A stretch of DNA of 64,000 nucleotides. It comes from Pseudomonas koreensis. Lineage in GTDB: Bacteria > Pseudomonadota > Gammaproteobacteria > Pseudomonadales > Pseudomonadaceae. Location of the stretch: NCBI RefSeq assembly GCF_025447595.1, contig NZ_JAOEJU010000006.1, positions 62,001 through 126,000 on the forward strand, written 5' to 3'. This document shows, piece after piece, positions 51,302 to 61,266 of the stretch (the first letter of the stretch is position 1; every line of letters starts with the position of its first letter). Position numbers and translations under genes: made by a program. Below the pieces are notes generated by a model. The model made no database searches and had not been told where the DNA came from. It saw nothing but the letters and a program-made list of their open reading frames with translations.

Positions 51302-51511
51302 ATGGATCCAGCAGTATTTGAAGAGTGGATGATGACCGGTCTGGTCAGCATCCTGATCATTTTCATGGGTTTCATCGTCTGGGATCTGGCGAAGAAGTCC
51401 AAGGCCGGGCGCTTTGGCTCGTTCATTCTGTTCTTCGTGCTGGGCCTGGGCGTGGCCGCGTTCATCATCAAAAGCGTGGTGATCGGCCTGATCGAGTCCG
51501 GCGCCTTATAA
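51302..51511 (+). CDS. DUF2788 small membrane protein
   Basis: 69 residues with two hydrophobic helices (about 11-30 and 40-62) flanking a basic linker ([12 protein letters not shown]). The length and [20 protein letters not shown] start fit the DUF2788 family of small inner-membrane proteins; function unknown. Its TAA stop abuts that of the convergent rluE gene, the two sharing the palindrome TTATAA at 51506-51511. Confidence 0.82.
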   Translation: MDPAVFEEWMMTGLVSILIIFMGFIVWDLAKKSKAGRFGSFILFFVLGLGVAAFIIKSVVIGLIESGAL

Positions 51512-52141
51512 GCGCGCCGGCACTTCCTTCCACTGGCCCTGATCGAGCCCTTCGATCGTCCAGTCTCCGATCCTGACCCGCACCAGCCGCAACGTCGGCA
51601 GCCCGACCGCCGCCGTCATCCGCCGCACCTGACGGTTACGTCCTTCGCGAATCACCAGCTCCAGCCAGGTTGTCGGAATCGTTGCGCGAAAGCGTACCGG
51701 CGGATTGCGCGGCCACAGCTCGGGCTCATCCAGTTGCCGGGCTTCGGCAGGCAGGGTCATGCCGTCATTCAATTCAACGCCGTCGCGCAGGCGCTGCAAC
51801 TGCTCGGCCGTCGGCACGCCTTCGACCTGCACCCAATAGGTTTTCGCCAGTTTGTGCTTCGGGTCGGCGATCCGCGCCTGCAACTGGCCGTCGTTGGTCA
51901 GCAGCAGCAAACCTTCACTGTCGCGATCCAGCCGTCCGGCCGGGTAGATGCCCGGAATGTCGATGTAATCCTTGAGCGTCGCCCGCCCCTCGCCGTCGCT
52001 GAATTGCGTCAGTACATCGAACGGTTTGTTGAACAGGATCAGCTTCGGCTCGGCCGGCGGCGCCTTGGCGACACGACGCGGGGCTGAAGAGGATGGCTTC
52101 GCGCCGGGGCGGCGGGAAGGTGGACGTTGGGGACGTGACAT
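51506..52141 (-). CDS. rluE: 23S rRNA pseudouridine synthase RluE
   Basis: 211 residues from ATG 52141. After a basic, proline/alanine-rich tail (1-30) comes the RsuA/RluE catalytic domain with [15 protein letters not shown], the active-site motif [17 protein letters not shown] (Asp72), and [10 protein letters not shown] near residue 170. It lacks an N-terminal S4 domain, as RluE does. It makes pseudouridine 2457 of 23S rRNA in E. coli. The first codon could be the TTG at 52147. Confidence 0.9.
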   Translation of the reverse strand: MSRPQRPPSRRPGAKPSSSAPRRVAKAPPAEPKLILFNKPFDVLTQFSDGEGRATLKDYIDIPGIYPAGRLDRDSEGLLLLTNDGQLQARIADPKHKLAKTYWVQVEGVPTAEQLQRLRDGVELNDGMTLPAEARQLDEPELWPRNPPVRFRATIPTTWLELVIREGRNRQVRRMTAAVGLPTLRLVRVRIGDWTIEGLDQGQWKEVPARL

Positions 52142-52213
52142 GGGCAAAACAACATCTAACGGTCGGGGCTGACAATGCTAGTGCCCCGACCGCCAAATGA
52201 CCACGACAAACCG

Positions 52214-53677
52214 TTAGCGGAATGGCGGCTCGTCGAAGCTGCGCAGTTTGCGCGAGTGCAGCGAGTTGAGTTCGGTGCGCAGCAGATCCACCGCTTCGAT
52301 GCCGATCTTCAAGTGCTGACTGACTGCACGCTCGTAGAACGCGTTGGCCGAACCCGGCAGCTTGATTTCACTGTGCAGCGGCTTGTCCGAAACGCACAGC
52401 AACGTACCGTACGGCACTCGCAGGCGATAACCCTGGGCGGCGATGGTGCCGCTTTCCATGTCCACGGCCACGGCGCGGGACAGGTTGATCAACGGTCGCT
52501 CTTGGGCCCAGCGCAGTTCCCAGTTACGGTCGTCGTAGGTCAGCACGGTGCCGGTGCGCAGGCGTTTCTTCAGTTCTTCGCCTTTTTCGCCGGTGATGTT
52601 GGCCGCTGCTTGCTGTAATGCAAGCTGCACTTCGGCCAGCGCCGGGATCGGAATGTTCGGCGGCACCACCCGGTCGAGAATCCCGTCGCGACGCATGTAG
52701 GCGTGAGCCAGCACATAGTCGCCGATGGTTTGAGACTGACGCAGGCCGCCGCAGTGACCGATCATCAGCCAGCAATGCGGACGCAGTACCGCCAGGTGAT
52801 CGGTGATGTTCTTGGCGTTGGACGGGCCGACGCCGATGTTCACCAGAGTCACGCCGTGGCCATCGCTGGCGATCAGGTGGTAGGCCGGCATCTGGTAGCG
52901 GTGCCAGACCACGCCGGCCGCAATCGCCGAGGCTTCGCCGTGATCCATGCCCTTTTCGATGATCACGTTGCCCGGCAACACCATGCGCACAAAACGCGGA
53001 TCGCGGCGCAGTTGTTCCAGGCCATGGACAATGAACTGGTCGACATAACGGTGGTAGTTGGTCAGCAGAATCCACGGCTGCACATGGCGCCAGTCACTGC
53101 CGGTGTAATGCACCAGACGACGCAGCGAGAAGTCGACGCGCGCGGCGTCAAACAGCGCCAGCGGCAGAGGATCCGTGTTTTCCCAATCGTAGAGACCGTC
53201 GGCGATGCCATCGGTGGCGGCGGACAGGTCGGTACTCGGGAACACCCGCGCCAGCACGGCGGCGGTGACGCCGGAGCCGGCCAGTTCATCGCCCTGCTCG
53301 ACCACGTACGGGTATGGAATGTTCTGCTCGCTGACGCCGACTTCGACGGTCACGGTGAAGTCATGCATCAGCGGCGTGAGCTGTTCCAGCAGGTATTTGC
53401 GAAACGCCGCCGGGTGGGTGACGGTCACGCTGTAGGTGCCCGGCAACTGGACTTTGGCGTAAGCGCGGGTGGTCTGCGGGACTTCGCCCTGGCAGTGGTA
53501 GGTCAGACGCAGTTCGGGATAACGGAACAGGGCACGTTGCTCGGCGTCGGGCTCGACGCGATCCTTGAGATAACGCTTGAGCGCCGAGTTCAGCGCCGTG
53601 GTGGCACGCTCATGTAGCTCGGCGAGACGATCCACGGCCTGTTCGGCGGTTTGAACGACAATAAACGCTTCGGTCAC
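52214..53677 (-). CDS. amn: AMP nucleosidase
   Basis: 487 residues from GTG 53677 with AGGAAG upstream; an upstream ATG adds twelve unlike residues. The N-terminal half is the AMP nucleosidase domain (about 20-190); the C-terminal half is a nucleoside-phosphorylase fold with DGHGVTLVNIGVGPSNAKN, MIGHCGGLRQSQTIGDYVLA (in parts) and VAVDMESGTIAAQG. The enzyme splits AMP to adenine and ribose 5-phosphate and controls AMP level. Stands alone, between rluE and a REP pair. Confidence 0.94.
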   Translation of the reverse strand: MTEAFIVVQTAEQAVDRLAELHERATTALNSALKRYLKDRVEPDAEQRALFRYPELRLTYHCQGEVPQTTRAYAKVQLPGTYSVTVTHPAAFRKYLLEQLTPLMHDFTVTVEVGVSEQNIPYPYVVEQGDELAGSGVTAAVLARVFPSTDLSAATDGIADGLYDWENTDPLPLALFDAARVDFSLRRLVHYTGSDWRHVQPWILLTNYHRYVDQFIVHGLEQLRRDPRFVRMVLPGNVIIEKGMDHGEASAIAAGVVWHRYQMPAYHLIASDGHGVTLVNIGVGPSNAKNITDHLAVLRPHCWLMIGHCGGLRQSQTIGDYVLAHAYMRRDGILDRVVPPNIPIPALAEVQLALQQAAANITGEKGEELKKRLRTGTVLTYDDRNWELRWAQERPLINLSRAVAVDMESGTIAAQGYRLRVPYGTLLCVSDKPLHSEIKLPGSANAFYERAVSQHLKIGIEAVDLLRTELNSLHSRKLRSFDEPPFR

Positions 53678-53786
53678 GATCAGCTTCCTGTGTTCTGACT
53701 TGCAGGGCTTCATCTTGCCTGCATCGTGGCGTCACGGAAACAGTGGCGTTGTGGGTTCACCCTAATCATTCAAACAATGAAGATCC

Positions 53787-53878
53787 CTGTGGGAGCGAGC
53801 TTGCTCGCGATAGCGGTATGTCAGCCACCCTCTACTTAACTGAACTACCGCTTTCGCGAGCAAGCTCGCTCCCACAAG
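53787..53878. repeat. REP pair, inverted
   Basis: Forward unit CCTGTGGGAGCGAGCTTGCTCGCGATA (53787-53812 region) and reverse unit TTTCGCGAGCAAGCTCGCTCCCACA (to 53876). It fills most of the spacer between the amn start and the aidB stop. Confidence 0.9.
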
Positions 53879-53903
53879 GTTTCGTATTGTTCAAAAAACA
53901 GGT

Positions 53904-55553
53904 TCAGAAACCTTGCGGCGTAGAGCGGGCGACGATGGCTTCGACATCAAGCCCGCGTGGCAAGGCGCCGTAAGCGCGGCCACCACCACTCAGGCGACTG
54001 GCGATAAAGGCATCGCTGACCGCTGAATTCCCGGCCTCCAGCAGCAGCTTCGCTTGCAACCCGAGGGCGATGTCTTCAGTCAGTTGCCGCGCGCGGTACT
54101 GGATGTCGCTGGTGTCCTTGAACTGCGCCTGCAACTGCTGAATGTGCGCGGCCAGTCGCTTGTCGCCGTGGCCGTCGCCCAACTCGCTGAACAAAACATC
54201 GAGTACGCCCGGCTCTTTCGACAAGGCACGCAACACATCAAGGCATTGCACGTTGCCGGAGCCTTCCCACGTCGAGTTCACCGGCGCTTCGCGGTACAGG
54301 CGCGGCAGGATGCTGTCCTCGACATACCCGGCGCCGCCCATGCATTCGGCGGCTTCGTTGATCATCGCGGGCGCGCGTTTGCAGATCCAGTACTTGCCCA
54401 CCGCCGTCACCAGCCGGGCGAACTGCGCTTCATGGCGATCGTCCAGATGATCCAGCGCTTTGCCCATGCGCAGGCTCAATGCAAGCGCGGCTTCGCTTTC
54501 CAGCGCCAGATCGGCCAGCACGTTCTGCATCAGAGGTTGTTCGCTGAGCCGTTTGCCGCCGACCTTGCGATGTGCGCAGTGATGGCTGGCCTGGGTCAGC
54601 GCCTGACGCATCAGCGAGCTGGAACCGACCATGCAGTCGAAACGGGTCATGGCCACCATCTCGATGATGGTCGGCACGCCGCGCCCTTCTTCGCCGACCA
54701 TCCACGCCAGCGCGCCTCGGAACTCCACTTCGCTGGAGGCGTTGGACTGGTTGCCGAGTTTGTTTTTCAGACGCTGGATGTAGAACTGATTGCGCGTGTC
54801 GTCCGGGCGATGGCGCGGCAGCAGGAAACAGGTCAGGCCCTTGTCAGTCTGCGCCAGCGTCAGGAACGCATCGCACATCGGCGCCGAACAGAACCACTTG
54901 TGTCCCACCAGTTCATAAGCCTGGCCCGGGCCGCTGGCGCCGACCGGATAGGCCTTGGTGGTGTTGGCCCGCACGTCGGTGCCGCCCTGTTTCTCGGTCA
55001 TCGCCATGCCGATGGTCACGCCAGCCTTGTGGGCCATGCCGACATTGCGCGGGTCGTATTCGGTGGCGAGGATTTTCGGCAGCCACTGCTCGGCCAGATT
55101 CGGCTGCAAACGCATTGCGGGGACACTGGCGAAGGTCATGGTCAACGGGCAACCGCTGCCGGCCTCGGCCTGGCTGTGCAGATAGCTCATGGAAGCGCGG
55201 GCAACATGGGCGCCGTCCTGTGGATGAGCCCAGGGCAACGACGTCAGGCCATGTTCAATGGCGGTACGCATCAGCTCGTGATACGCCGGATGAAACTCCA
55301 CCAGGTCGATGCGATGACCGTAGCGGTCATGGCTGGCGAACACCGGTTTGTTCTGGTTGGCGAGGAACCCGGCCTCCATCAGCGGCCCGCCGGCCAGCGC
55401 GCCGTAGGCATCGATCCGCGACTCGGCCCAGCCGGCACCGAACCGCCGCGACCACTCCTGCAGCGGCAGGTCGATGCGGTACAGGTTGCTGCCGTCCAGC
55501 GACGGTGGCTGGTTGGTGACTTCGTGGGTTTCGGCGAACTGATGCAGGTTCAT
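53904..55553 (-). CDS. aidB: Acyl-CoA dehydrogenase of the AidB type
   Basis: 549 residues; E. coli AidB has 541. AidB-type marks include the N-terminal TNQPPSLDGSNLYRIDLPL, TEKQGGTDVRANTT in the FAD domain and the C-terminal ECMGGAGYVEDSILPRLYREAPVNSTWEGSGNV region with the acyl-CoA dehydrogenase fold. AidB protects DNA during alkylation stress; the isovaleryl-CoA dehydrogenase activity reported for it is minor. No ada or alk gene is nearby here. Confidence 0.92.
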   Translation of the reverse strand: MNLHQFAETHEVTNQPPSLDGSNLYRIDLPLQEWSRRFGAGWAESRIDAYGALAGGPLMEAGFLANQNKPVFASHDRYGHRIDLVEFHPAYHELMRTAIEHGLTSLPWAHPQDGAHVARASMSYLHSQAEAGSGCPLTMTFASVPAMRLQPNLAEQWLPKILATEYDPRNVGMAHKAGVTIGMAMTEKQGGTDVRANTTKAYPVGASGPGQAYELVGHKWFCSAPMCDAFLTLAQTDKGLTCFLLPRHRPDDTRNQFYIQRLKNKLGNQSNASSEVEFRGALAWMVGEEGRGVPTIIEMVAMTRFDCMVGSSSLMRQALTQASHHCAHRKVGGKRLSEQPLMQNVLADLALESEAALALSLRMGKALDHLDDRHEAQFARLVTAVGKYWICKRAPAMINEAAECMGGAGYVEDSILPRLYREAPVNSTWEGSGNVQCLDVLRALSKEPGVLDVLFSELGDGHGDKRLAAHIQQLQAQFKDTSDIQYRARQLTEDIALGLQAKLLLEAGNSAVSDAFIASRLSGGGRAYGALPRGLDVEAIVARSTPQGF

Positions 55554-55648
55554 GACGGGGCTCCTTGATCGGCCAGAGCTTCAGTTAAGCACCGCACCCG
55601 AACCGATCAAAGTGTCATATCGGCCTAAATGCCGGCGCTTTCACCCTG

Positions 55649-57997
55649 TCAGCAACTCAATACCCGCCGCTCCAGCGCAGCCTGCAAGTCCTCGAATTTC
55701 ACCGGTTTGCTCAGGTAGTCGATCAACGCCCCTGTACCGCAATGCTCTCGCTCCGTAGCCAGCGCGGTCATGAACACCGGCATATGGGCACATCCGGGCA
55801 GGTCGCGGATCTGGCAACACAGCGAGGCCCCGTCGAGCGGTGGCAGCTGGCAATCGATCAGCACCGCATCGAACATTTCACGCTGCAGGTAATCGATGGC
55901 CGTCGCGCTGCTTTCAGCAGTACGCACGCGGAAACCGAGCTTGAGCAACATGCCGCGCATCACCAATTGATTGACGCTGTTGTCGTCCACCAGCAGCACG
56001 GTGCAATCCTGCGGCGCGCGCACGGTGTCACGGCTGAACGCAGGCACGGCTTCAACTTCCGGCAACTCAAACTCGACATCCAGTTGAAAACGGCTGCCGC
56101 GCCCTGGCTCGGAGCGGTGTGTGAGCTTGCCACCGAGCAATTCCACCAGTTGACGGCAGATCGCCAGACCGACGCCCAGCCCACCGTATTCGCGAGTCAT
56201 CGAACCGTCGAGCTGGAAGAAGCGCTGATACATCGTGGCCTCGCCCAGATCGGTGAAACCGATGCCGGTGTCGATCACCGCGAAGGACAGTGCCAGCCGA
56301 TTGTCTGTGGATGGCTTGCCGGTGACCCGCAAGGCGAGGCCACCGACGCGGGTGAACTTGATCGCGTTGTCCAGCAGGCACTCAAGGCATTGCGCGAGTT
56401 TGGCGCTGTCGCCATGCAGGCGATCCGGCAAGGTCGGCAGCACGTCGACCTTGAAGTCCAGCGACTTGCTCGAGGCGTTGCCATCGAACTGCACGCGCAG
56501 CGCCTCGACCACGGCCCGCAGGCTGAAACTGCCCGGCGTTGCTTTGAGCTTGCCGGCCTGCAATTCGGTCAGGGTCAGGATGCCGTTGACCATGCGCATC
56601 ATGTCCCGCGCCGAACCGGCGGCGGTCTGCTGGTATTGCTCCAGTTCCGGGTCCAGTTCAACGGTCTGCATCAGCTCCAGCGAGCCGATCACACCGTTCA
56701 TCGGCGTGCGCAGTTCGTGAGTGAGGGTCGCGAGGAACTCATCTTTGAGCTTGTTGCTGTGGGCCAGTTGCTGGTTGAGCACTTCGAGTTTCTGGCCAGC
56801 GTCGAACAGAGTCTGCGCCTGTTGTTCGCGCATCGCGTTGATGCGGTCGGCCAAGGCCAGCGACAGCAGCGCCACTTCGATGGCCGAACCGATCTGGCTG
56901 GCGTACATGGTCAGGAACACATTCGGCAGCAGGCCCAGCACCATCATGGTGTTGACGATGCCGCCGATCAGGAACGCCGACCAGGCAATGATGAAATAAC
57001 GCGCCACCCGCAAACCGCGCCACCAGGCCAGGATCCCGGCGGCAAAGATCACCACGGTAAAGGTCAGCGCCAGCGTCGTGGCCAGGCGCAGGGCCAGGCC
57101 ATAACTGGTCATCAACGACAAGCCAATCACCATGGCGCCGAAAGCGATCAGGGCCATCAGCAGGCGATCGAGCCAGCGGCTGTGGTTCCTGGTCTGCAGA
57201 AAACTGCGGGCGAACTGGCTGCCGAACAGCCCTGCGCAGCCGATGAAGAACGGTGTGGCGGCGTTGGCCCACCACGGGTTGTCCGGCCAGAAATACTCGA
57301 CCGCCGCGCCATTGACCGACAACTGATAAAGACCGAACGAGGCGATATAGAAGATGTAATAGAGGTAACTGGTGTCGCGCACGCTGAGGTAGATGAACAG
57401 GTTGTAGACCAGCATCCCCAACAACACGCCATAAATGATCCCCAGCACATACAGGCGCACCGGCTGATCTTCGAGGTACGCGGTGCTCGACCACAATGTC
57501 ACCGGCGCCTGGATCGAGCCTTCGCTGGACAGCTTCAGATAAACGGTTCGCTGCTGATCCGGCTTGAACGCCAGGTCGAACAGGTAATTGTTCTGACGGA
57601 TCTCGCGACTGGCGAACGGCAAGGCGTCCCCTGTCTGCCGCACCAGACGGTAGTCACCGGCTGCATCGGGCAGATACAGATCCAGATGATCGAGCGGCGG
57701 ATACGCCAGCTCCAGCAACCAGCTGCGCTGCGCCGCCGGATTGGTCGGGCGGTAATGCAGGTCGATCTTCAGCCAGAACGCCGAGCGCGAGTAACCGGCA
57801 TTGAGCGTGGCTTTGTCATGGGGTTTGAAGTTTCCGGCGGCAGCTTGCGCGCGGACGTCGGCAATGCTCGCCTGACCGCTCGGGTCTTCGAACACTTGCA
57901 GGGATCGACCCAGCGGGAGGCTCTGGGTGAACTCGTCGAACTCGACGGCGCTTGCCAGGAGGGGCAAGCAGAACAGCAACATCAACAAATAGCGCAT
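55649..57997 (-). CDS. ladS: Hybrid sensor kinase LadS
   Basis: 782 residues. Signal peptide 1-17, 7TMR-DISMED2 sensor domain about 25-160, seven-helix 7TMR-DISM region about 180-385, HisKA with His427 (FLATLTHELRTPMNG), HATPase with Asn544 (LLDNAIKF) and GTGIGF, then a receiver with Asp671, Asp672, phosphoacceptor Asp715 (LIDCQLPP) and Lys764. Position next to thiD-thiE-hemL matches ladS (PA3974) of P. aeruginosa, where LadS promotes biofilm through the GacS/GacA-Rsm network. The kinase and receiver residues are intact. Target in this strain is inferred. Confidence 0.9.
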   Translation of the reverse strand: MRYLLMLLFCLPLLASAVEFDEFTQSLPLGRSLQVFEDPSGQASIADVRAQAAAGNFKPHDKATLNAGYSRSAFWLKIDLHYRPTNPAAQRSWLLELAYPPLDHLDLYLPDAAGDYRLVRQTGDALPFASREIRQNNYLFDLAFKPDQQRTVYLKLSSEGSIQAPVTLWSSTAYLEDQPVRLYVLGIIYGVLLGMLVYNLFIYLSVRDTSYLYYIFYIASFGLYQLSVNGAAVEYFWPDNPWWANAATPFFIGCAGLFGSQFARSFLQTRNHSRWLDRLLMALIAFGAMVIGLSLMTSYGLALRLATTLALTFTVVIFAAGILAWWRGLRVARYFIIAWSAFLIGGIVNTMMVLGLLPNVFLTMYASQIGSAIEVALLSLALADRINAMREQQAQTLFDAGQKLEVLNQQLAHSNKLKDEFLATLTHELRTPMNGVIGSLELMQTVELDPELEQYQQTAAGSARDMMRMVNGILTLTELQAGKLKATPGSFSLRAVVEALRVQFDGNASSKSLDFKVDVLPTLPDRLHGDSAKLAQCLECLLDNAIKFTRVGGLALRVTGKPSTDNRLALSFAVIDTGIGFTDLGEATMYQRFFQLDGSMTREYGGLGVGLAICRQLVELLGGKLTHRSEPGRGSRFQLDVEFELPEVEAVPAFSRDTVRAPQDCTVLLVDDNSVNQLVMRGMLLKLGFRVRTAESSATAIDYLQREMFDAVLIDCQLPPLDGASLCCQIRDLPGCAHMPVFMTALATEREHCGTGALIDYLSKPVKFEDLQAALERRVLSC

Positions 57998-58300
57998 TGA
58001 AGCCCCAGCGTGGCTTGTCCGGTTGTGTCAGGAAGCCCCCCATTCCCTTTGAGATGACGTAAAACCGGTATTACCTGTTATTGGTTTGGATCCACTCTAG
58101 CATAGCCGTTGATGGCCATTGAGCACCATGGAAATTTTTCCGACAAAGGCTCTAGAACGGGCGTTCCAGAGCATAACGCCGAGCTAGAGCTGTTTGCTCG
58201 GTCAAATTGTGACAAGCGCTGCGGATCCGCTACCCGTGTTATCGGCCGAACGCTGCGCCACAACACCCGAAAAACAGGTTTGGTGGTAAGCTCGCGCACC
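57998..58300. other. Divergent ladS-thiD intergenic region with an inverted repeat
   Basis: About 300 bp containing the promoters of ladS and thiD. An imperfect inverted repeat GCTCTAGAAC/GTTCCAGAGC (58149-58172, loop GGGC, one mismatch) could be an operator or a hairpin. No TPP riboswitch-like sequence was seen. Confidence 0.55.
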
Positions 58301-59098
58301 ATGAATATCTACAGCTCACGCCCCGTTGTCCTCTGTCTCTCCGGCCACGACCCCAGTGGTGGCGCCGGCCTGCAGGCAGATATCGAAGCCCTGCTCGCTC
58401 AGGGTTGCCATGCGGCTCCAGCCGTCACCGCCCTGACCGTGCAAGACACCGTCAACGTCACTGACTTTCGCGTCCTCGACCGTGAGTGGGTACTGGCCCA
58501 GGCCAATGCCGTGCTCAACGATTCCGAAGTCGCGGCAGTGAAACTGGGCATGCTCGGTTCCCTGGAAATGGTCGACACCGTCGTCGAACTGCTCCAGGCG
58601 CACCCGCACTTGCCAGTGGTCTGCGACCCGGTGCTGCGCGCCGGCGGTGGCGGACGCCTGGGCAAGGACGAAGTCGGCTACGCCATGCGCGAACGCCTGC
58701 TGCCGCTGTCGATCATCGCCACCCCCAACCTTCCCGAAGCCCGGATCCTCGCCGAACTGCCAGAAGGCACCGCGGACGAGTGCGCTGAAAAACTGTTGCC
58801 GTACATCAAGAATCTGCTGATCACCGGCGGTCACGGCGACGAAACCGAAATTCACAATCGTCTGTACAGCCGCGACGGCCTGCGCGAAACCTTCAAGTGC
58901 CAGCGTCTGCCGGGCAGCTATCACGGTTCCGGCTGCACCCTGGCCAGCACCCTCGCCGGCCGCCTGGCACTGGGCGAAAACCTCGCCAGCGCCGTGCGCA
59001 CGGCACTGGATTACACCTGGCGCACCTTGCGCGATGCCGAACAGCTGGGCAAAGGCCAGTTCGTGCCGCGTCGCCTGCCGCTGGATTTCTGTTCCTGA
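58301..59098 (+). CDS. thiD: Hydroxymethylpyrimidine (phosphate) kinase
   Basis: 265 residues from ATG 58301; a longer frame upstream is not ThiD-like. Motifs: CLSGHDPSGGAGLQADI at the N-terminus, CDPVLRAGGGG in the middle, ATPNLPEA, and the catalytic loop GSYHGSGCTLASTLAG. It phosphorylates HMP and HMP-P in thiamine synthesis. It precedes thiE by 24 bp and the order thiD-thiE-hemL is conserved in Pseudomonas. Confidence 0.94.
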   Translation: MNIYSSRPVVLCLSGHDPSGGAGLQADIEALLAQGCHAAPAVTALTVQDTVNVTDFRVLDREWVLAQANAVLNDSEVAAVKLGMLGSLEMVDTVVELLQAHPHLPVVCDPVLRAGGGGRLGKDEVGYAMRERLLPLSIIATPNLPEARILAELPEGTADECAEKLLPYIKNLLITGGHGDETEIHNRLYSRDGLRETFKCQRLPGSYHGSGCTLASTLAGRLALGENLASAVRTALDYTWRTLRDAEQLGKGQFVPRRLPLDFCS

Positions 59099-59122
59099 TG
59101 TTTCAAGCCTGAGGTCTGCGCG

Positions 59123-59746
59123 ATGAAACTACGTGGCCTGTATGCCATCACCGACAGCCAGTTGCTGGCCGGCAAGTTTCTGTCCTACGTGGAGGCGGCG
59201 CTGGAAGGCGGCGTCACCCTGCTGCAATACCGCGACAAGAGCAGCGATGAAGCCCGTCGCCTTCGTGAGGCTGAAGCCCTGCGCGACCTGTGCGAACGCT
59301 ACAAGACGCAACTGATCATCAACGATGACGCCGAACTGGCCGCACGCCTGAACGTCGGCGTACATCTGGGCCAGACCGACGGCCCGCTGTCGCCGACCCG
59401 CGCCCTGCTCGGCTCCAAAGCGATCATCGGTTCGACCTGCCACGCGCAGCTTGAACTGGCCGAACAGGCCGCCAAAGAAGGCGCGAGTTACGTCGCCTTC
59501 GGTCGCTTCTTCAATTCCAATACCAAACCCGGTGCACCGAGTTGCAGCCTCGATCTGCTCGACGAGGCCAAACGCACCCTGCACCTGCCGATCTGCGCGA
59601 TTGGCGGCATCACCCTCGACAACGCCGCGCCGCTGGTGGCCCACGGTGTCGATCTGCTGGCCGTGGTCCATGGCCTGTTCGGCGCCGACAACACTGCCGA
59701 AGTGACCCGCCGCGCCCGCGCCTTCAACGAATTATTAAAAGTCTGA
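59123..59746 (+). CDS. thiE: Thiamine-phosphate synthase
   Basis: 207 residues with [31 protein letters not shown] (Mg ligand region), [20 protein letters not shown], and [11 protein letters not shown]. ThiE joins HMP-PP and HET-P to thiamine phosphate. It follows thiD by 24 bp and is followed by hemL after 10 bp, so all three form one operon. Confidence 0.94.
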   Translation: MKLRGLYAITDSQLLAGKFLSYVEAALEGGVTLLQYRDKSSDEARRLREAEALRDLCERYKTQLIINDDAELAARLNVGVHLGQTDGPLSPTRALLGSKAIIGSTCHAQLELAEQAAKEGASYVAFGRFFNSNTKPGAPSCSLDLLDEAKRTLHLPICAIGGITLDNAAPLVAHGVDLLAVVHGLFGADNTAEVTRRARAFNELLKV

Positions 59747-59756
59747 GAGCCCGATC

Positions 59757-61040
59757 ATGTCTCGTTCCGAAACCCTGTTTGCCAACGCCCAGAAACACAT
59801 TCCCGGTGGCGTGAACTCGCCGGTGCGCGCGTTCAAGAGCGTCGGCGGCACGCCGCTGTTCTTCAAGCACGCCGAAGGCGCCTACGTCACTGACGAAGAC
59901 GACAAGCGTTATGTGGATTACGTCGGTTCCTGGGGCCCGATGATCCTCGGCCACAGCCACCCGGACGTGCTGGACGCGGTGCGCAACCAGTTGCAACACG
60001 GCCTGTCCTACGGCGCGCCGACCGCGATGGAAACCGAGATGGCCGACCTGGTTTGCTCGCTGGTGCCGTCGATGGAGATGGTGCGCATGGTCAGCTCCGG
60101 CACCGAAGCGACCATGAGTGCGATCCGTCTGGCCCGTGGTTTCACCGGCCGCGACAGCATCATCAAGTTCGAAGGCTGCTACCACGGTCACTCTGACAGC
60201 CTGCTAGTCAAGGCCGGTTCCGGCGCACTGACCCAGGGCGTGCCAAGCTCGGCCGGCGTACCGGCAGCGTTCGCCAAACACACCCTGACCCTGCCGTTCA
60301 ACGACATCGACGCTGTTGAAAAAATGCTCGCCGAAGTCGGCCAGGACGTCGCGTGCATCATCGTCGAACCAGTGGCCGGCAACATGAACTGCGTACCGCC
60401 GGCGCCGGGCTTCCTCGAAGGCCTGCGCAGCCTGTGCGACAAGCACGGCGTGGTGCTGATTTTCGACGAAGTGATGACCGGTTTCCGCGTCGCCCTCGGC
60501 GGTGCCCAGGCTTACTACGGCGTGACTCCGGACCTGACCACCTTCGGCAAGATCATCGGTGGCGGCATGCCGGTAGGCTGCTTCGGCGGCAAGCGTTCGA
60601 TCATGGAGCGCATCGCACCGCTCGGCCCGGTCTACCAGGCGGGCACCTTGTCGGGTAACCCGCTGGCGATGGCTGCTGGCCTGACCACCCTGCGCCTGAT
60701 CAGCCGTCCTGGCTTCCACGCCGAGCTGACCGACTACACCACGCGCCTGCTCGACGGCCTGCAACAGCGCGCCGATGCCGCCGGCATTCCGTTCGTGACC
60801 ACCCAGGCGGGCGGCATGTTCGGTCTGTACTTCAGCGGTGCCGACGACATTGTTACTTTTGAAGACGTAATGGCCAGCGATGCAGCGCTGTTCGGCCGCT
60901 TCTTCCACCTGATGCTGGAAGGTGGCGTGTACCTGGCACCGAGTGCCTTCGAAGCCGGTTTCACTTCGATCGCCCATGGCGAAGCGGAACTGAAACTGAC
61001 GCTGGATGCCGCCGAACGCGCCTTCACCAAGTTGAAGTAA
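59757..61040 (+). CDS. hemL: Glutamate-1-semialdehyde 2,1-aminomutase
   Basis: 427 residues, typical of HemL. The PLP lysine is Lys265 in [14 protein letters not shown], and [17 protein letters not shown] and FDEVMTGFR are further family marks. The enzyme converts glutamate-1-semialdehyde to 5-aminolevulinate for heme. It is the last gene of the thiD-thiE-hemL unit; linking cofactor genes in one operon is a Pseudomonas habit. A strong hairpin follows. Confidence 0.96.
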   Translation: MSRSETLFANAQKHIPGGVNSPVRAFKSVGGTPLFFKHAEGAYVTDEDDKRYVDYVGSWGPMILGHSHPDVLDAVRNQLQHGLSYGAPTAMETEMADLVCSLVPSMEMVRMVSSGTEATMSAIRLARGFTGRDSIIKFEGCYHGHSDSLLVKAGSGALTQGVPSSAGVPAAFAKHTLTLPFNDIDAVEKMLAEVGQDVACIIVEPVAGNMNCVPPAPGFLEGLRSLCDKHGVVLIFDEVMTGFRVALGGAQAYYGVTPDLTTFGKIIGGGMPVGCFGGKRSIMERIAPLGPVYQAGTLSGNPLAMAAGLTTLRLISRPGFHAELTDYTTRLLDGLQQRADAAGIPFVTTQAGGMFGLYFSGADDIVTFEDVMASDAALFGRFFHLMLEGGVYLAPSAFEAGFTSIAHGEAELKLTLDAAERAFTKLK

Positions 61041-61050
61041 AACGCCCCAC

Positions 61051-61080
61051 CGCTGACGTTGGCCATTGCCAGCGTCAGCG
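61051..61080 (+). terminator. Strong hairpin after hemL
   Basis: CGCTGACGTTGGC pairs with GCCAGCGTCAGCG over 13 positions including one G-T pair, loop CATT. The following TTCTCCT is a weak U-tract, so termination may be partial. Confidence 0.6.
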
Positions 61081-61266
61081 TTCTCCTACACCTCCGCGCT
61101 TTTTCCGACACTTCTGCCAAAAATCTCCCATAAAGTGGGCGATATATTTCCCGCGCAGCAGAAAATCGAGTAAAGACTTTGTAAGGATGGCCCTGCTTAT
61201 TTCATAATGCGCGCTTATTGGATCCCTCGACGGGTCCGCGCGCCCTTCAGAGGTAAGTCGATTCCC

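Noticed and set aside
55742..58000. A 752-codon open frame on the plus strand opposite ladS
   Set aside because: It is an antisense shadow of a well-supported kinase gene; its composition (Q, H, R rich) is what GC-rich codon bias gives on the reverse frame.
58000..58300. TPP riboswitch before thiD
   Set aside because: No CTGAGA or ACCTGATCTGG-like core; the only structure is a short inverted repeat.
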